64,000 nt of DNA, from assembly GCA_030059675.1 (NCBI GenBank), contig JANVYQ010000007.1, forward strand, positions 23,001-87,000. The letters are read 5' to 3'. Origin of the DNA: Candidatus Pelearchaeum maunauluense. Its GTDB lineage: Archaea; Thermoproteota; Nitrososphaeria_A; Caldarchaeales; Caldarchaeaceae. Shown here in pieces: positions 1-6,853 of the stretch. Position 1 is the first letter of the stretch; each line of letters begins with the position of its first letter. The position numbers were made by a program, and so were the translations under genes. A model generated the notes under the pieces. The model saw only the letters and a list, made by a program, of their open reading frames with translations, was not told the origin of the DNA and searched no databases.

Positions 1-77
1 GCGTAAGCCACAACACCCAGAGCCGCTATCGCTGCCAAAGCCACAACAGAAACATACAGAGGTATTCTCTCACTCAT
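1..77 (-). CDS. N-terminus of a membrane or exported protein (cut by window edge)
   Basis: An ATG on the minus strand opens a frame that runs off the left edge. The 25 visible residues begin MSERIPLYVSVVALAAIAAL and continue with small hydrophobic residues, so they form a signal peptide or first membrane helix. An A/T-rich box (GAAATTTAAC on the minus strand, around 100-112) lies about 30 bases upstream of the ATG, which fits a nearly leaderless archaeal transcript. Function cannot be judged from the fragment. Confidence 0.5.
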   Translation of the reverse strand, partial: MSERIPLYVSVVALAAIAALGVVAY

Positions 78-169
78 GCCAAATACTAGGGTGTGACTGG
101 GTTAAATTTCTAGTGATACGAACATGCCCTACTACACACGAGAACAGCTCTAAAACATGGTCTGGGGGA

Positions 170-185
170 TGGGGCTCACGCCCCA
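170..185 (-). terminator. Perfect hairpin downstream of the tRNA gene
   Basis: TGGGGC (170-175) pairs perfectly with GCCCCA (180-185) around a four-base loop. It begins 22 bases past the tRNA 3' end on the transcribed strand and is followed by a short TTTTA. Archaeal termination mostly relies on U-tracts, so this may instead be a processing or stability element. Confidence 0.25.
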
Positions 186-206
186 CAGGCCTGGAGCATA
201 GTGTAG

Positions 207-300
207 TGGGGCCGCTGGGATTTGAACCCAGGATTTCCAGCGCTCCAGGCCGCTGAAGCTCCCCAGGCTGGAGTCATAGTCCAAGCTAGACCACGGCCCC
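207..300 (-). tRNA. tRNA-Pro(GGG) with an 18-nt intron at 37/38
   Basis: The minus strand folds into a full cloverleaf. The acceptor is GGGGCCG/CGGCCCC with discriminator A. The D arm is GTC...GAC, the anticodon stem CCAGC/GCTGG, the variable loop AAATC, and the T arm CTGGG-TTCAAAT-CCCAG. The anticodon GGG lies at 262-264. An 18-base intron (243-260) follows position 37. The splice sites form a good bulge-helix-bulge: a four-pair central helix CTGG/CTGG (two G-U pairs), 3-nt bulges GG|A and AG|C, and an inner helix starting GCT/GGC. Removing the intron leaves 76 nt. CCA is not encoded. The acceptor and D-arm start match archaeal tRNA-Pro. Confidence 0.92.
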
Positions 301-369
301 TGCTCATCTAAAGTTTCGTAGGTGGATTTTTAGGTTTTGCGCGCTATATAGTATCTCAATTTAGCGTTG

Positions 370-897
370 TTATTTTGGTGGTCTAAACTTTATCCTTATT
401 TCAATTTCTTCCTCTGGGTTGTTGCTTATGTAGTGAACCAACGCTGCCAGTAGGTTCTTCATGAGCATCTCCGCATCCTCGCCCTGTAGTCTGCTTGTAT
501 ATATTTCAAGCCCGTCCAAGAGTTTTGATGCTATCTTGTATTCTCGGAATGGTATTCCCTTAAAGAGTGCTTTGGCTACGTTGATGAATGAGCCCCAGTC
601 TATCTCCATGAGCGTCATTAGGCTCAGCTTTCCTCTCAGCTCCTCTGCTTCAAGCTTCTCCAGCTCCTCGCGGAGAGCGGTGAACCTAACCTTGTCCAGC
701 TCCTTACGTCCAACGTCTGTTATCTCGTAGACGCCCTCCTCCCTCTTTTCAACCCAGCCCAGCCGCTGCATGTCAAGTAGGGCCACGTATATTGTCCTGT
801 CTGGCTTGCCTGTCGCTTTGATGAACTCAGAGTAGCGTGTAGGTCCTTTTTCGTCTAGGAGCTGGAGTATTTGGTGTTTTACGGTTGTCTTGGTCAT
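370..897 (-). CDS. Winged-helix transcriptional regulator
   Basis: This 175-residue protein carries an N-terminal winged helix at about residues 5-65 (HQILQLLDEKGPTRYSEF, then DRTIYVALLDMQRLGWVEKR and a beta wing EEGVYEITDVGRKEL). That layout is typical of archaeal PadR/ArsR-like or DUF2087-type regulators. The remaining 110 residues are mainly helical and acidic, probably for dimerisation or ligand sensing, and I do not recognise them. The gene is divergent from the RHH/zinc-finger gene across a promoter region with two imperfect palindromes, so auto- or cross-regulation is likely. It lies just upstream of the tRNA-Pro gene on the same strand. Confidence 0.75.
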   Translation of the reverse strand: MTKTTVKHQILQLLDEKGPTRYSEFIKATGKPDRTIYVALLDMQRLGWVEKREEGVYEITDVGRKELDKVRFTALREELEKLEAEELRGKLSLMTLMEIDWGSFINVAKALFKGIPFREYKIASKLLDGLEIYTSRLQGEDAEMLMKNLLAALVHYISNNPEEEIEIRIKFRPPK

Positions 898-921
898 CTT
901 CTTGGGTGTTTATGGGGTCTG

Positions 922-988
922 GTTATAATTATACCTACCGAGTGTGTAGGAATGCTTATAAATAATGCTTTCCTACCTGATAGGTGGG
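922..988. promoter_or_regulatory. Divergent promoter with two imperfect palindromes
   Basis: Two TATA-like boxes sit back to back. TTATAATTATA (923-933) serves the leftward winged-helix gene and TTATAAAT (957-964) the rightward RHH gene. Each is flanked by a palindrome with shared half-sites: CCTACC...GTAGG (934-950) and CCTACCTGATAGGTGG (972-987). Another GGTAGG lies at 1028-1033 beside the RHH start codon. The placement over the promoters suggests operators for one or both flanking regulators. This is inference from position and symmetry only. Confidence 0.5.
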
Positions 989-1035
989 TATGCGGCTAGG
1001 CCGCGACCCTCATAAAAAGGGGGAGGCGGTAGGAA

Positions 1036-1333
1036 ATGAAGCCCATAACAATCCACCTGCCCGAACACTATCTAGATGCACTAGACGAGCTAGTAAGAAA
1101 ACGCTACTATCCCAACAGGGGCTGAAGCGATAAGGATGGCCATAAGGGACTTCATAAAAACAGAGACCTACGAGGAAAACGGAGACAGAAGCTATACTGG
1201 TTTCCGCTGCTATCTCTGCGGTAAAATCTTCCTAAAGCCAGCAGACCTAGCTAGACACTTGTCTTGGTGCGGTAAGAACAGAAGGCGCGTACAACCCGCG
1301 GCAGGTGGGGCTTATAATGCCGCGAGAGAGTAG
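1036..1333 (+). pseudogene. Ribbon-helix-helix plus zinc-finger regulator, split by a +1 frameshift
   Basis: ATG 1036, preceded by GGGGGAGG at 1019-1026, opens a CopG/RHH N-terminus. It contains MKPITIHLPEHYLDALDELV and runs to PNRG, then meets TGA at 1123-1125. Skipping the single T at 1123 restores the family continuation GEAIRMAIRDFI in the frame that begins at 1124, and translation runs to 1333. The second part has a C2HC-type finger (CYLCG, then H and C in LARHLSWC) and a basic tail. The RHH core (strand, helix, PNRSEAIR turn, second helix) is cut exactly in the turn. The cause may be a real mutation, a sequencing error or programmed +1 shifting at GGC-TGA. The 3' end overlaps the next gene. 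Confidence 0.7.
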
Positions 1334-1694
1334 TAACACCCAAACTGAGCGGCATAATCCCGAGACAACGCTCACAGAATTCTACAACCTATTCGCCGCA
1401 ATAGTAACACCAAACGGCGTTAAGATAATCAAGTTCCACATGCGCCGCATACTGGGCGAGGAGCCGGCCAAAGTGTTGGAGCAGAATCCCAAGCGCTTTG
1501 CAGAGGCATTCACGCAGCTTTTCGGATGCGAAGAGGCTGTAAGGATTGTTGAGCAGATGATAATAAGCCATTTTTCAATAGAGCTTGAATCTAACAAGAG
1601 TCTTATCGGTATGCTTAAGGAAGGACGTTATGAGGAATTTAACAGAACGCTATCAGCTTTTAATCAAGTGAGGGCTAGGAGCGGCTCGGTCTAG
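1317..1694 (+). CDS. Conserved-looking hypothetical protein, all-helical
   Basis: The preferred start is ATG 1317, six bases after GGTGGGG; a GTG at 1305 is also in frame. It overlaps the tail of the RHH/zinc-finger gene by 17 bases, so the two are probably co-transcribed. The 125 residues are mostly helical. The block ILGEEPAKVLEQNPKRFAEA followed by FTQLFGCEEAVRIVEQMI resembles small output-type helical domains seen in thaumarchaeal signalling proteins (NitrOD5-like), but this is only a faint similarity. No membrane segment or metal site is visible. Function unknown. Confidence 0.6.
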   Translation: MPRESSNTQTERHNPETTLTEFYNLFAAIVTPNGVKIIKFHMRRILGEEPAKVLEQNPKRFAEAFTQLFGCEEAVRIVEQMIISHFSIELESNKSLIGMLKEGRYEEFNRTLSAFNQVRARSGSV

Positions 1695-1750
1695 CCGCAT
1701 ACCCATACATATATTTACGTACAGCCGCCTTTACTATAAGGGGTTGAGTT

Positions 1751-2896
1751 TTGGGTCTGGACTTCAGCTTCAGTGAGGAGCAGGAGCTTTTCCGCAAGTC
1801 TGTTCGCGAGTTCGCTGAGCGTGAGATAAAGCCGCGCATTAAGGAGTATGAGGAGAAACGTGAATGGCCTTGGGAGATTTGGCGGCGCATGGCGGAGTTC
1901 GGCATCCAGGGATTATGCTATCCAAAGGAGTACGGCGGACTTGATGCAGATTACGTTACGGTAGGGATAGCTACCGAGGAGATAGCGCGGGCGGGTGGCC
2001 CTTATCCATCCCATATATGGGGGACGATAATAGCGAGGTATGGTAGTGAGGAGCAGAAGGAGCGTTGGATACCCAAAATCGTGAGAGGCGAGACGCTGGT
2101 CGGCGTGGGCTCAACGGAGCCGCGCGGCGGCTCTGACGCTGCTGGAATACAGACGAAAGCAGAGAGAAGGAACGACCACTACATCATAAATGGCGAGAAG
2201 CAGTTTGTCAGTCACATAAAGGAGTCGGAGGCATTCATAATAACTGCACGCACAGGCCCCTTGCCGCGCGACAAGGGAATAAGCACGATACTCGTGGAGC
2301 TTGACCGCGAGGGAATAGAGAAATATTACTTCAGGACTATGGGGTGGTGGTCCCACTCATTCGGCGGAATAAGATTCAACAACGTCCAAGTTCCTGTCAG
2401 CAATAGGATTGGGGAGGAGAATAAGGGCTTCAAGTATCTTATGATGACCTTTGATAAGGCGCGGGTTCTTTTGGGCTTATGGGCTCTTGGCTATGCTGAA
2501 GCAAGCCTTGAGGAGACGATGAGCTACGCCAAGCAGCGCGAGGTCTTCGGGAGGCCGCTGGCCAAGCTCATAAACGTCCAGTTTGACATAGCCGAGTCGT
2601 ATACGCGTATAGAGGCGGCCAAGCTCCTCTGCTACAGAGCATTATGGCTGGCTGACCAGCAGAGGCCGCATGTGAAGGAGTCTGCCATGGCTAAGTATTA
2701 TGCCCTCACTACAGCGTGCGACGTTATTGATAGGATGATTCAGATTCATGGCGCTGTCGGGATAACGTCGGAGCTTGAGCTGGAGAGGCGATACCGCGAT
2801 GTGAGGGGTATTAGGATAGGCGATGGAACTGATGAGATAATGAAGCTAATCGTAGCCCGCGAGCTTCTGGGCCGCGAGTACCTGCCATACCGCTAG
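1751..2896 (+). CDS. Acyl-CoA dehydrogenase
   Basis: This 381-residue flavoenzyme oxidises acyl-CoA to enoyl-CoA and passes electrons to an electron-transfer flavoprotein. The order is normal: N-terminal helical domain (FSFSEEQELFRKSVREFAER), middle beta domain (TEPRGGSDAAGIQTKA, NGEKQFVSH) and C-terminal helical domain. The latter holds QREVFGRPLAKLINVQFDIA, QIHGAVGITSE and the FAD/CoA-contact stretch RDVRGIRIGDGTDEIMKLIV. The usual catalytic Glu of short-chain enzymes is not assignable by eye. The start is TTG 1751 after GGGGTTGAG. It heads a rightward run with the MazG-like and Nre genes (gaps 19 and 5 bases). The long-chain acyl-CoA synthetase at 47-49 kb could supply substrate. Confidence 0.93.
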   Translation: MGLDFSFSEEQELFRKSVREFAEREIKPRIKEYEEKREWPWEIWRRMAEFGIQGLCYPKEYGGLDADYVTVGIATEEIARAGGPYPSHIWGTIIARYGSEEQKERWIPKIVRGETLVGVGSTEPRGGSDAAGIQTKAERRNDHYIINGEKQFVSHIKESEAFIITARTGPLPRDKGISTILVELDREGIEKYYFRTMGWWSHSFGGIRFNNVQVPVSNRIGEENKGFKYLMMTFDKARVLLGLWALGYAEASLEETMSYAKQREVFGRPLAKLINVQFDIAESYTRIEAAKLLCYRALWLADQQRPHVKESAMAKYYALTTACDVIDRMIQIHGAVGITSELELERRYRDVRGIRIGDGTDEIMKLIVARELLGREYLPYR

Positions 2897-2915
2897 CCAG
2901 CGAGGTGGCGGGGGC

Positions 2916-3209
2916 TTGTCTGGGATAACGATACGGCAACTCCAGCAACACTTCAGGGAGCTGTACTTCGCGCGCGACAGCGCGCGTGGCGCTGAGCTAA
3001 CCTTCCTCTGGTTCGTCTCAGAGGTGGGCGAGGCTGCCGACGCCCTCAAGGACAGGGATGGCGATAAGCTTGAGGCCGAGATAGCCGACGTCCTCGCATG
3101 GCTGCTAAGCTTCTGCAACGTTGCTGGAATAGACTTGGAGCGTGCCGTGCTACATAAATACGGTGATGCATGTCCAAGGTGTGGGGCCAAGCCCTGCTCA
3201 TGTGACTAG
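2916..3209 (+). CDS. MazG-like nucleotide pyrophosphohydrolase
   Basis: This is a 97-residue single-domain MazG-type all-alpha pyrophosphohydrolase, the family that hydrolyses NTPs or dNTPs to NMP and PPi. The Mg-binding pattern is visible as SEVGEAADAL (ExxE) followed by EAEIADVLAWL (ExxD). The C-terminus adds a short cysteine-rich tail (CPRCGAKPCSCD) that is not part of the core fold and could bind zinc or cap the dimer. The start is TTG 2916. It lies directly upstream of the Nre repair gene, which fits a house-cleaning or DNA-damage role, but no substrate can be assigned. Confidence 0.85.
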   Translation: MSGITIRQLQQHFRELYFARDSARGAELTFLWFVSEVGEAADALKDRDGDKLEAEIADVLAWLLSFCNVAGIDLERAVLHKYGDACPRCGAKPCSCD

Positions 3210-3214
3210 GTTTT

Positions 3215-4471
3215 ATGAAGCAGCTAAAGCTACACGCAACCACCGGGCCAGAGGCGAGGCGCGAGCGTGTAGAATGCCCAGAATGTAGGGGCGTCCCGCG
3301 TTATTGCAGCCTTAATGTCTGCCCTTACTTCAGAGGTCTTCTGAGCAGGGAAGCGCTGGAGCGCAAACTGTCCAGCGAGAGCGTATTCGGCCCAAGCCCG
3401 CCGACGGTCTTCGTAGGCTCATACGGCTACCCGAAAGTCCGTGTAGGGCCTATGCTAAGCCTGCTGGACGAGGAGCATGCAGCCCTCGCTGAAGACACCC
3501 AACGCTGGCTTGAGTTAGGGCTGGATAAGATACTTGACATAAGGCTGAGCATGCTCTATGGAAGGAGGTACAGCCCCGTAACGGCTGCTAGGAGTCAAGA
3601 GAGGCATGTTATGATTTTGCAGGAGCTTGCCATGTCTTTGAAGCCTGTTGATACTGAGGTCTGGCTTGAGAAACGGCCGCTTGTAAGGGCTGGGTTTCAG
3701 GTGAGGGCTGCCCCATTCGGCCCCTCAGCGCCTGCCAAGCGTGTCCAGATAGCTGAGAACCCCCAAGTCCCGCGCATCGTTGATAGGGTTGCCGCCGATA
3801 CCGACATGAAGGCGGAGGCGTCGGTGAACAAGCTATACACCGCAGGCCTGCGGGAGTATGATATAGTGAGGCTGTTGAGCGCTGGTCTGCTAGGCACGCG
3901 AATTGAGAGGCGCTTCGTCCCAACAGAGTGGAGCATAACCGCGGTTGACGACATCATAGGAAAGAGCCTCCGAAAGAATGTGAAGAGAAACGTGCTCATC
4001 AGCGATTTCCTATTCTACACAGCGTCAGGCGTGCATAACCGCGTGTCAGTAGCGCTGCTACCTCTCCCCTGGATGTTTGAGGTCGCCGAGTTCTGGCATC
4101 GCAACGGTGTCTCGGGCCCGTTTATGGACTCAGAACTACCTCTTGAACGGGACAGGTATCCTGAGAATGTAGGGGGCGCTTACCACGCTGTCAGGCTTCC
4201 CATTCTGGAGCACCTGCATAAGCTGCGAAGGCAGGCCGCTGCTATAGCTGTTATTGAGATATGGCCTGGCTGGATTCCCCTCGGCGTGTGGAGGTTTAGG
4301 GAGCTCGCAAGACGCGCACTAGCAGGGGAGCCGCGTAGATTTGACGACCTAAAGGAGCTGCTAAGCCACATGCGCGAGAGTATAGGAAGGCATCTAGACC
4401 TGTGGGTCAGGCGTAGCAGGGTTCTCAGGTTCTATGAGGAACAGCGCTCACTTGGTCTCTGGATGCGCTGA
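3215..4471 (+). CDS. nre: NreA/NreB-like archaeal DNA repair protein
   Basis: The 418-residue product matches the archaeal Nre family, PCNA-associated proteins implicated in DNA-damage tolerance. It begins with a Cys cluster (CPECRGVPRYCSLNVCPYF, about residues 21-39) likely to bind zinc. The family core follows (PPTVFVGSYGYPKVRVGPML at about 62, RIVDRVAADTDMKAE, RRFVPTEWSITAVDD, WMFEVAEFWHRNG). The last residues EEQRSLGLWMR resemble a PCNA-interacting motif (Q-x-x-L-x-x-aromatic). ATG 3215 lies five bases after the MazG-like stop. The last 24 coding bases overlap a small AbrB-type gene on the opposite strand. Confidence 0.88.
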   Translation: MKQLKLHATTGPEARRERVECPECRGVPRYCSLNVCPYFRGLLSREALERKLSSESVFGPSPPTVFVGSYGYPKVRVGPMLSLLDEEHAALAEDTQRWLELGLDKILDIRLSMLYGRRYSPVTAARSQERHVMILQELAMSLKPVDTEVWLEKRPLVRAGFQVRAAPFGPSAPAKRVQIAENPQVPRIVDRVAADTDMKAEASVNKLYTAGLREYDIVRLLSAGLLGTRIERRFVPTEWSITAVDDIIGKSLRKNVKRNVLISDFLFYTASGVHNRVSVALLPLPWMFEVAEFWHRNGVSGPFMDSELPLERDRYPENVGGAYHAVRLPILEHLHKLRRQAAAIAVIEIWPGWIPLGVWRFRELARRALAGEPRRFDDLKELLSHMRESIGRHLDLWVRRSRVLRFYEEQRSLGLWMR

Positions 4472-4618
4472 CTTGCGCTTCACAATCCTTATACGGCAGA
4501 AGAGAGCATCGCCATCCTTAATCTCAAATATCTTCCTAATCTCCTCTGGTATCGTTATCCTGCCACCAGCGGTAACCTCGGCGAAAAACGGTATATCCTC
4601 CTCGCTTATCTCAACCAT
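4448..4618 (-). CDS. AbrB/MazE-type swapped-hairpin DNA-binding protein (56 aa)
   Basis: Reading the minus strand from ATG 4618 gives 56 residues ending at TGA 4448-4450. The core FAEVTAGGRITIPEEIRKIF is the classic SpoVT/AbrB motif (glycine-x-hydrophobic-Thr-IP-x-x-hydrophobic-R). GDALFCRIRIVKRK follows. An A/T box (ATTTTTAATAAGC, 4644-4656) is about 30 bases upstream, consistent with a leaderless transcript. The tail overlaps the 3' end of nre by 24 bases, tail to tail. No toxin partner is adjacent, so this is more likely a small regulator than half of a toxin-antitoxin pair. Confidence 0.8.
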   Translation of the reverse strand: MVEISEEDIPFFAEVTAGGRITIPEEIRKIFEIKDGDALFCRIRIVKRKSAHPETK

Positions 4619-4665
4619 CTCTGGCTGTTTCTGGACAATGACTGCTTATTAAAAATGCAGCCGCC

Positions 4666-5631
4666 TTACTCAGCCTTTACGGGGCCTCCTATCCCAGACC
4701 TGATAGCCCTATACCCCAGCTCCTCCACCTGCGCATTAACGTATTCCATATCCTCCCAAGCGGTGTTTATGAAGACGCTTGGGCCAGTCTGCATGGAGTA
4801 GAAACACTCAACGCCCTCGCCGCGTAGTTGCTTGACCAGCTCCACGACCTTCAAACTATCGGGAGATGTTAGGATTAGCCGCTTGGGGCCTGTCATGGTT
4901 ACTGCGTGTAGCTCTAATGTGTCAAGCTCCACCAACTCTCCAAACCTCCTGAGGTCTCCATCCTGTATGGCTGCTTCAAGCTCGTCGCATCTTTTCTGGG
5001 CTGAGACGCAGCGCGCTTGGAAGAAGGCTGAAAGCTCAGCCTCTCTGTGAGCCTCCTCCGTAGAGAGCTCTGCGCGGAAGGGTATGATGAGCATAGCCAA
5101 GTCAAGCTCTTCCTTCCCAGCTATACGCACCGCGTAAGAGTCTTCGTCGCATGTTCCAGCATACCACCTGGCATACTCGCCCACAACGCTCCTGCATGCC
5201 GAGCCAGCCAGCCTCCTGGCTATGCGCGAGAGTAGCCGCGTATCCCAGCCAAGGCTTCTATCAAGGCCAGCAGCCTTGTACGCTGCCGCAGCAAGGGCAG
5301 CGCCAGCGGCGGCTGAGAAGCCAAGCCCCTTAGCAGAGCCGCCTGGAAGCGAGTTCCAAGACTCCACGCGTACACGCTCCTCAATAGAGGCTAAGCGCCT
5401 AACAGTGTCTATGACCGTTAAAATCCTCTCCAACGGGCGCCCAGTTATTGGGAAACCATCAACTATAGCTTGGTCGCTCTCAAAGTCGCCGAACTCCACG
5501 CGCGTTGTTGTGTGTAGAGCTTCTACGTTTACGGATATGCTGTCGTGGTAAGGTATTCTCTGCTCCCAGTCGCGTAGGCCGTGGTATTTTATCAACGCCT
5601 GCATGGGATGAGCCTTGGCTGTTGCCTTCAA
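4666..5631 (-). CDS. Mevalonate diphosphate decarboxylase-family GHMP protein lacking the catalytic Asp
   Basis: The 321 residues align by eye to the diphosphomevalonate decarboxylase family. ALIKYHGLRD at 12-21 corresponds to the IKYWGKRD block with its first Lys kept. SISVNV follows, then the ATP loop LPGGSAKGLGFSAAAG (95-110), and SACRSVVGEYARW with the conserved Arg at 147. The final glycine-rich motif reads SMQTGPSVFINT, so the family's catalytic Asp (DAGPN or DTGAS) is replaced by Gln281. Decarboxylation is therefore doubtful. Relatives without that chemistry include Thermoplasma mevalonate 3-kinase. It is the last gene of the leftward run that includes SHMT, 20 bases upstream. Confidence 0.75.
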   Translation of the reverse strand: MKATAKAHPMQALIKYHGLRDWEQRIPYHDSISVNVEALHTTTRVEFGDFESDQAIVDGFPITGRPLERILTVIDTVRRLASIEERVRVESWNSLPGGSAKGLGFSAAAGAALAAAAYKAAGLDRSLGWDTRLLSRIARRLAGSACRSVVGEYARWYAGTCDEDSYAVRIAGKEELDLAMLIIPFRAELSTEEAHREAELSAFFQARCVSAQKRCDELEAAIQDGDLRRFGELVELDTLELHAVTMTGPKRLILTSPDSLKVVELVKQLRGEGVECFYSMQTGPSVFINTAWEDMEYVNAQVEELGYRAIRSGIGGPVKAE

Positions 5632-5651
5632 GCGCGTCTCTCCAGCTCCTC

Positions 5652-6815
5652 TTATTGGAGAGCGTATCTTATCTTTTTGAACCGTCTTAGAAGTCTCGCA
5701 ACTCCCCGTCTAGCCTGGCCTGCGTGCCCATCCAAAGCAAGCTTGATGAGCGCAGCCACCTCGCGCATTTCTCTAGCACCCATTCCCAGACGCGCTACTT
5801 CGTTGGTTCCTAGCCTTACAGCCATGTCAACCACTATCCCGGCTTCCTCAAGCCTATCTCTGAACCACACGCCCTCGTCTGGGTTTTTCGGTATGTAGAC
5901 CTGGTGCGTCTCTGTGTATCCTCTGCTGCCTTTGAAGACGTTTATCCCAGCCTTGTCAAGCTCAGCCGCTAATGTCTTGGCGTTCTCCACTATGCGCGGG
6001 GCATATTTGGAGCCGTAGCGCCGCATCTCCTCCAGAGCAACAGCGAGAGCAGCAACCCTGTTGAGGTGTATGTTATCAACGAACTTGTGGAGGGTGTTAG
6101 ACTCTATCCTGGAGGCCAGCTCCCTGTTGTTGGTTAGTATTATGCCGCCCTGAGGGCCTGGGAATGACTTGTGGGTTGAGCCTAGGAGTATGTCAGCTCC
6201 CTCGTTGAGCGGGTTTGGGAATGTATGGCCAGCTATGAGGCCCAAAACATGAGAGCCGTCAAAGATTACCGCACCACCATAGCTATGCACCTCCTCCGCA
6301 ATCTCCCTAACAGGCTGGGGGAAGAGTATCAGGCTCGCCCCGAGGATTACCACGCTGGGCTTCTCACCTCTTATCACATCTAGACAGCCCCATAGCTCCA
6401 GCTGCTGCTCGCTGCTGTTGAACGGTAGCTGGACGGTCTGTAGTGAGAAGATTTCAGGTATCTTGTCTTGGTCTAGTCCTGGGTATCCGCCATGCTCGGA
6501 TGCTATCACAGCTATCTTCTGTCCCTTGGATACTGTAGAGTATAGTGCGGTCATAAGCGCCACATGCCCTGAGAGTGGCGCGACTGAACAGAACTCCGCG
6601 TTGAAGACTTCTCTTCCCAGCTGCTCCGCGGCATCCCATAGTTTCCGCGCGTATTTTGTGCCACCGTAGAACTCAGGCCTGAAAGCGTATCTCCCAGCTA
6701 GGTCGCTTGCCAAGGCTCTCCTAGCAGCGGGGCTTAGAATATTCTCGCTAGCAACTAGGTTGAGACGCCGCCGCCTATACTGCTCATGCTCCGCCACCAG
6801 CTTAGTCGGGTTCAA
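5652..6815 (-). CDS. glyA: Serine hydroxymethyltransferase
   Basis: This 387-residue fold-type I PLP enzyme interconverts serine and glycine with a pterin C1 carrier. LNLVASENILSPAARRAL at 18-35 is the family's N-terminal signature. YGGTKYARKLWDAAEQLGRE corresponds to the substrate-binding YAEGYPGRRYYGG region but is altered. The pyridine-binding Asp is in VIFDGSHVLGL, and the Schiff-base lysine K216 sits in GSTHKSFPGPQGG. It is shorter than bacterial SHMT (about 415 aa), with a basic tail. Archaeal members may use tetrahydromethanopterin. It sits between the Lrp/AsnC gene and the decarboxylase-like gene on the same strand. Confidence 0.9.
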   Translation of the reverse strand: MNPTKLVAEHEQYRRRRLNLVASENILSPAARRALASDLAGRYAFRPEFYGGTKYARKLWDAAEQLGREVFNAEFCSVAPLSGHVALMTALYSTVSKGQKIAVIASEHGGYPGLDQDKIPEIFSLQTVQLPFNSSEQQLELWGCLDVIRGEKPSVVILGASLILFPQPVREIAEEVHSYGGAVIFDGSHVLGLIAGHTFPNPLNEGADILLGSTHKSFPGPQGGIILTNNRELASRIESNTLHKFVDNIHLNRVAALAVALEEMRRYGSKYAPRIVENAKTLAAELDKAGINVFKGSRGYTETHQVYIPKNPDEGVWFRDRLEEAGIVVDMAVRLGTNEVARLGMGAREMREVAALIKLALDGHAGQARRGVARLLRRFKKIRYALQ

Positions 6816-6853
6816 CAGACGCTCTGTAGCTTTAGGTAGTATATTAGCTCAGC

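Noticed and set aside
145..156. GTTTTAGAGCTG on the minus strand, like the start of a Cas9-type CRISPR repeat
   Set aside because: Single copy, no spacing or second repeat and no cas gene in the window; chance match.
990..1133. Open frame starting at ATG 990 that could be leaderless
   Set aside because: Its product is low-complexity basic and unrelated to any family, while another frame clearly encodes the RHH domain over the same bases.
2969..2987. CGCGCG...CGCGCG inverted repeat
   Set aside because: Lies inside the MazG-like coding sequence and reflects the genome's frequent CGCG codons; a similar one occurs inside pncB at 22451-22467.
4434..4652. Plus-strand frame over the AbrB gene
   Set aside because: Ser/Ile-rich shadow of the minus-strand AbrB frame with no motif.
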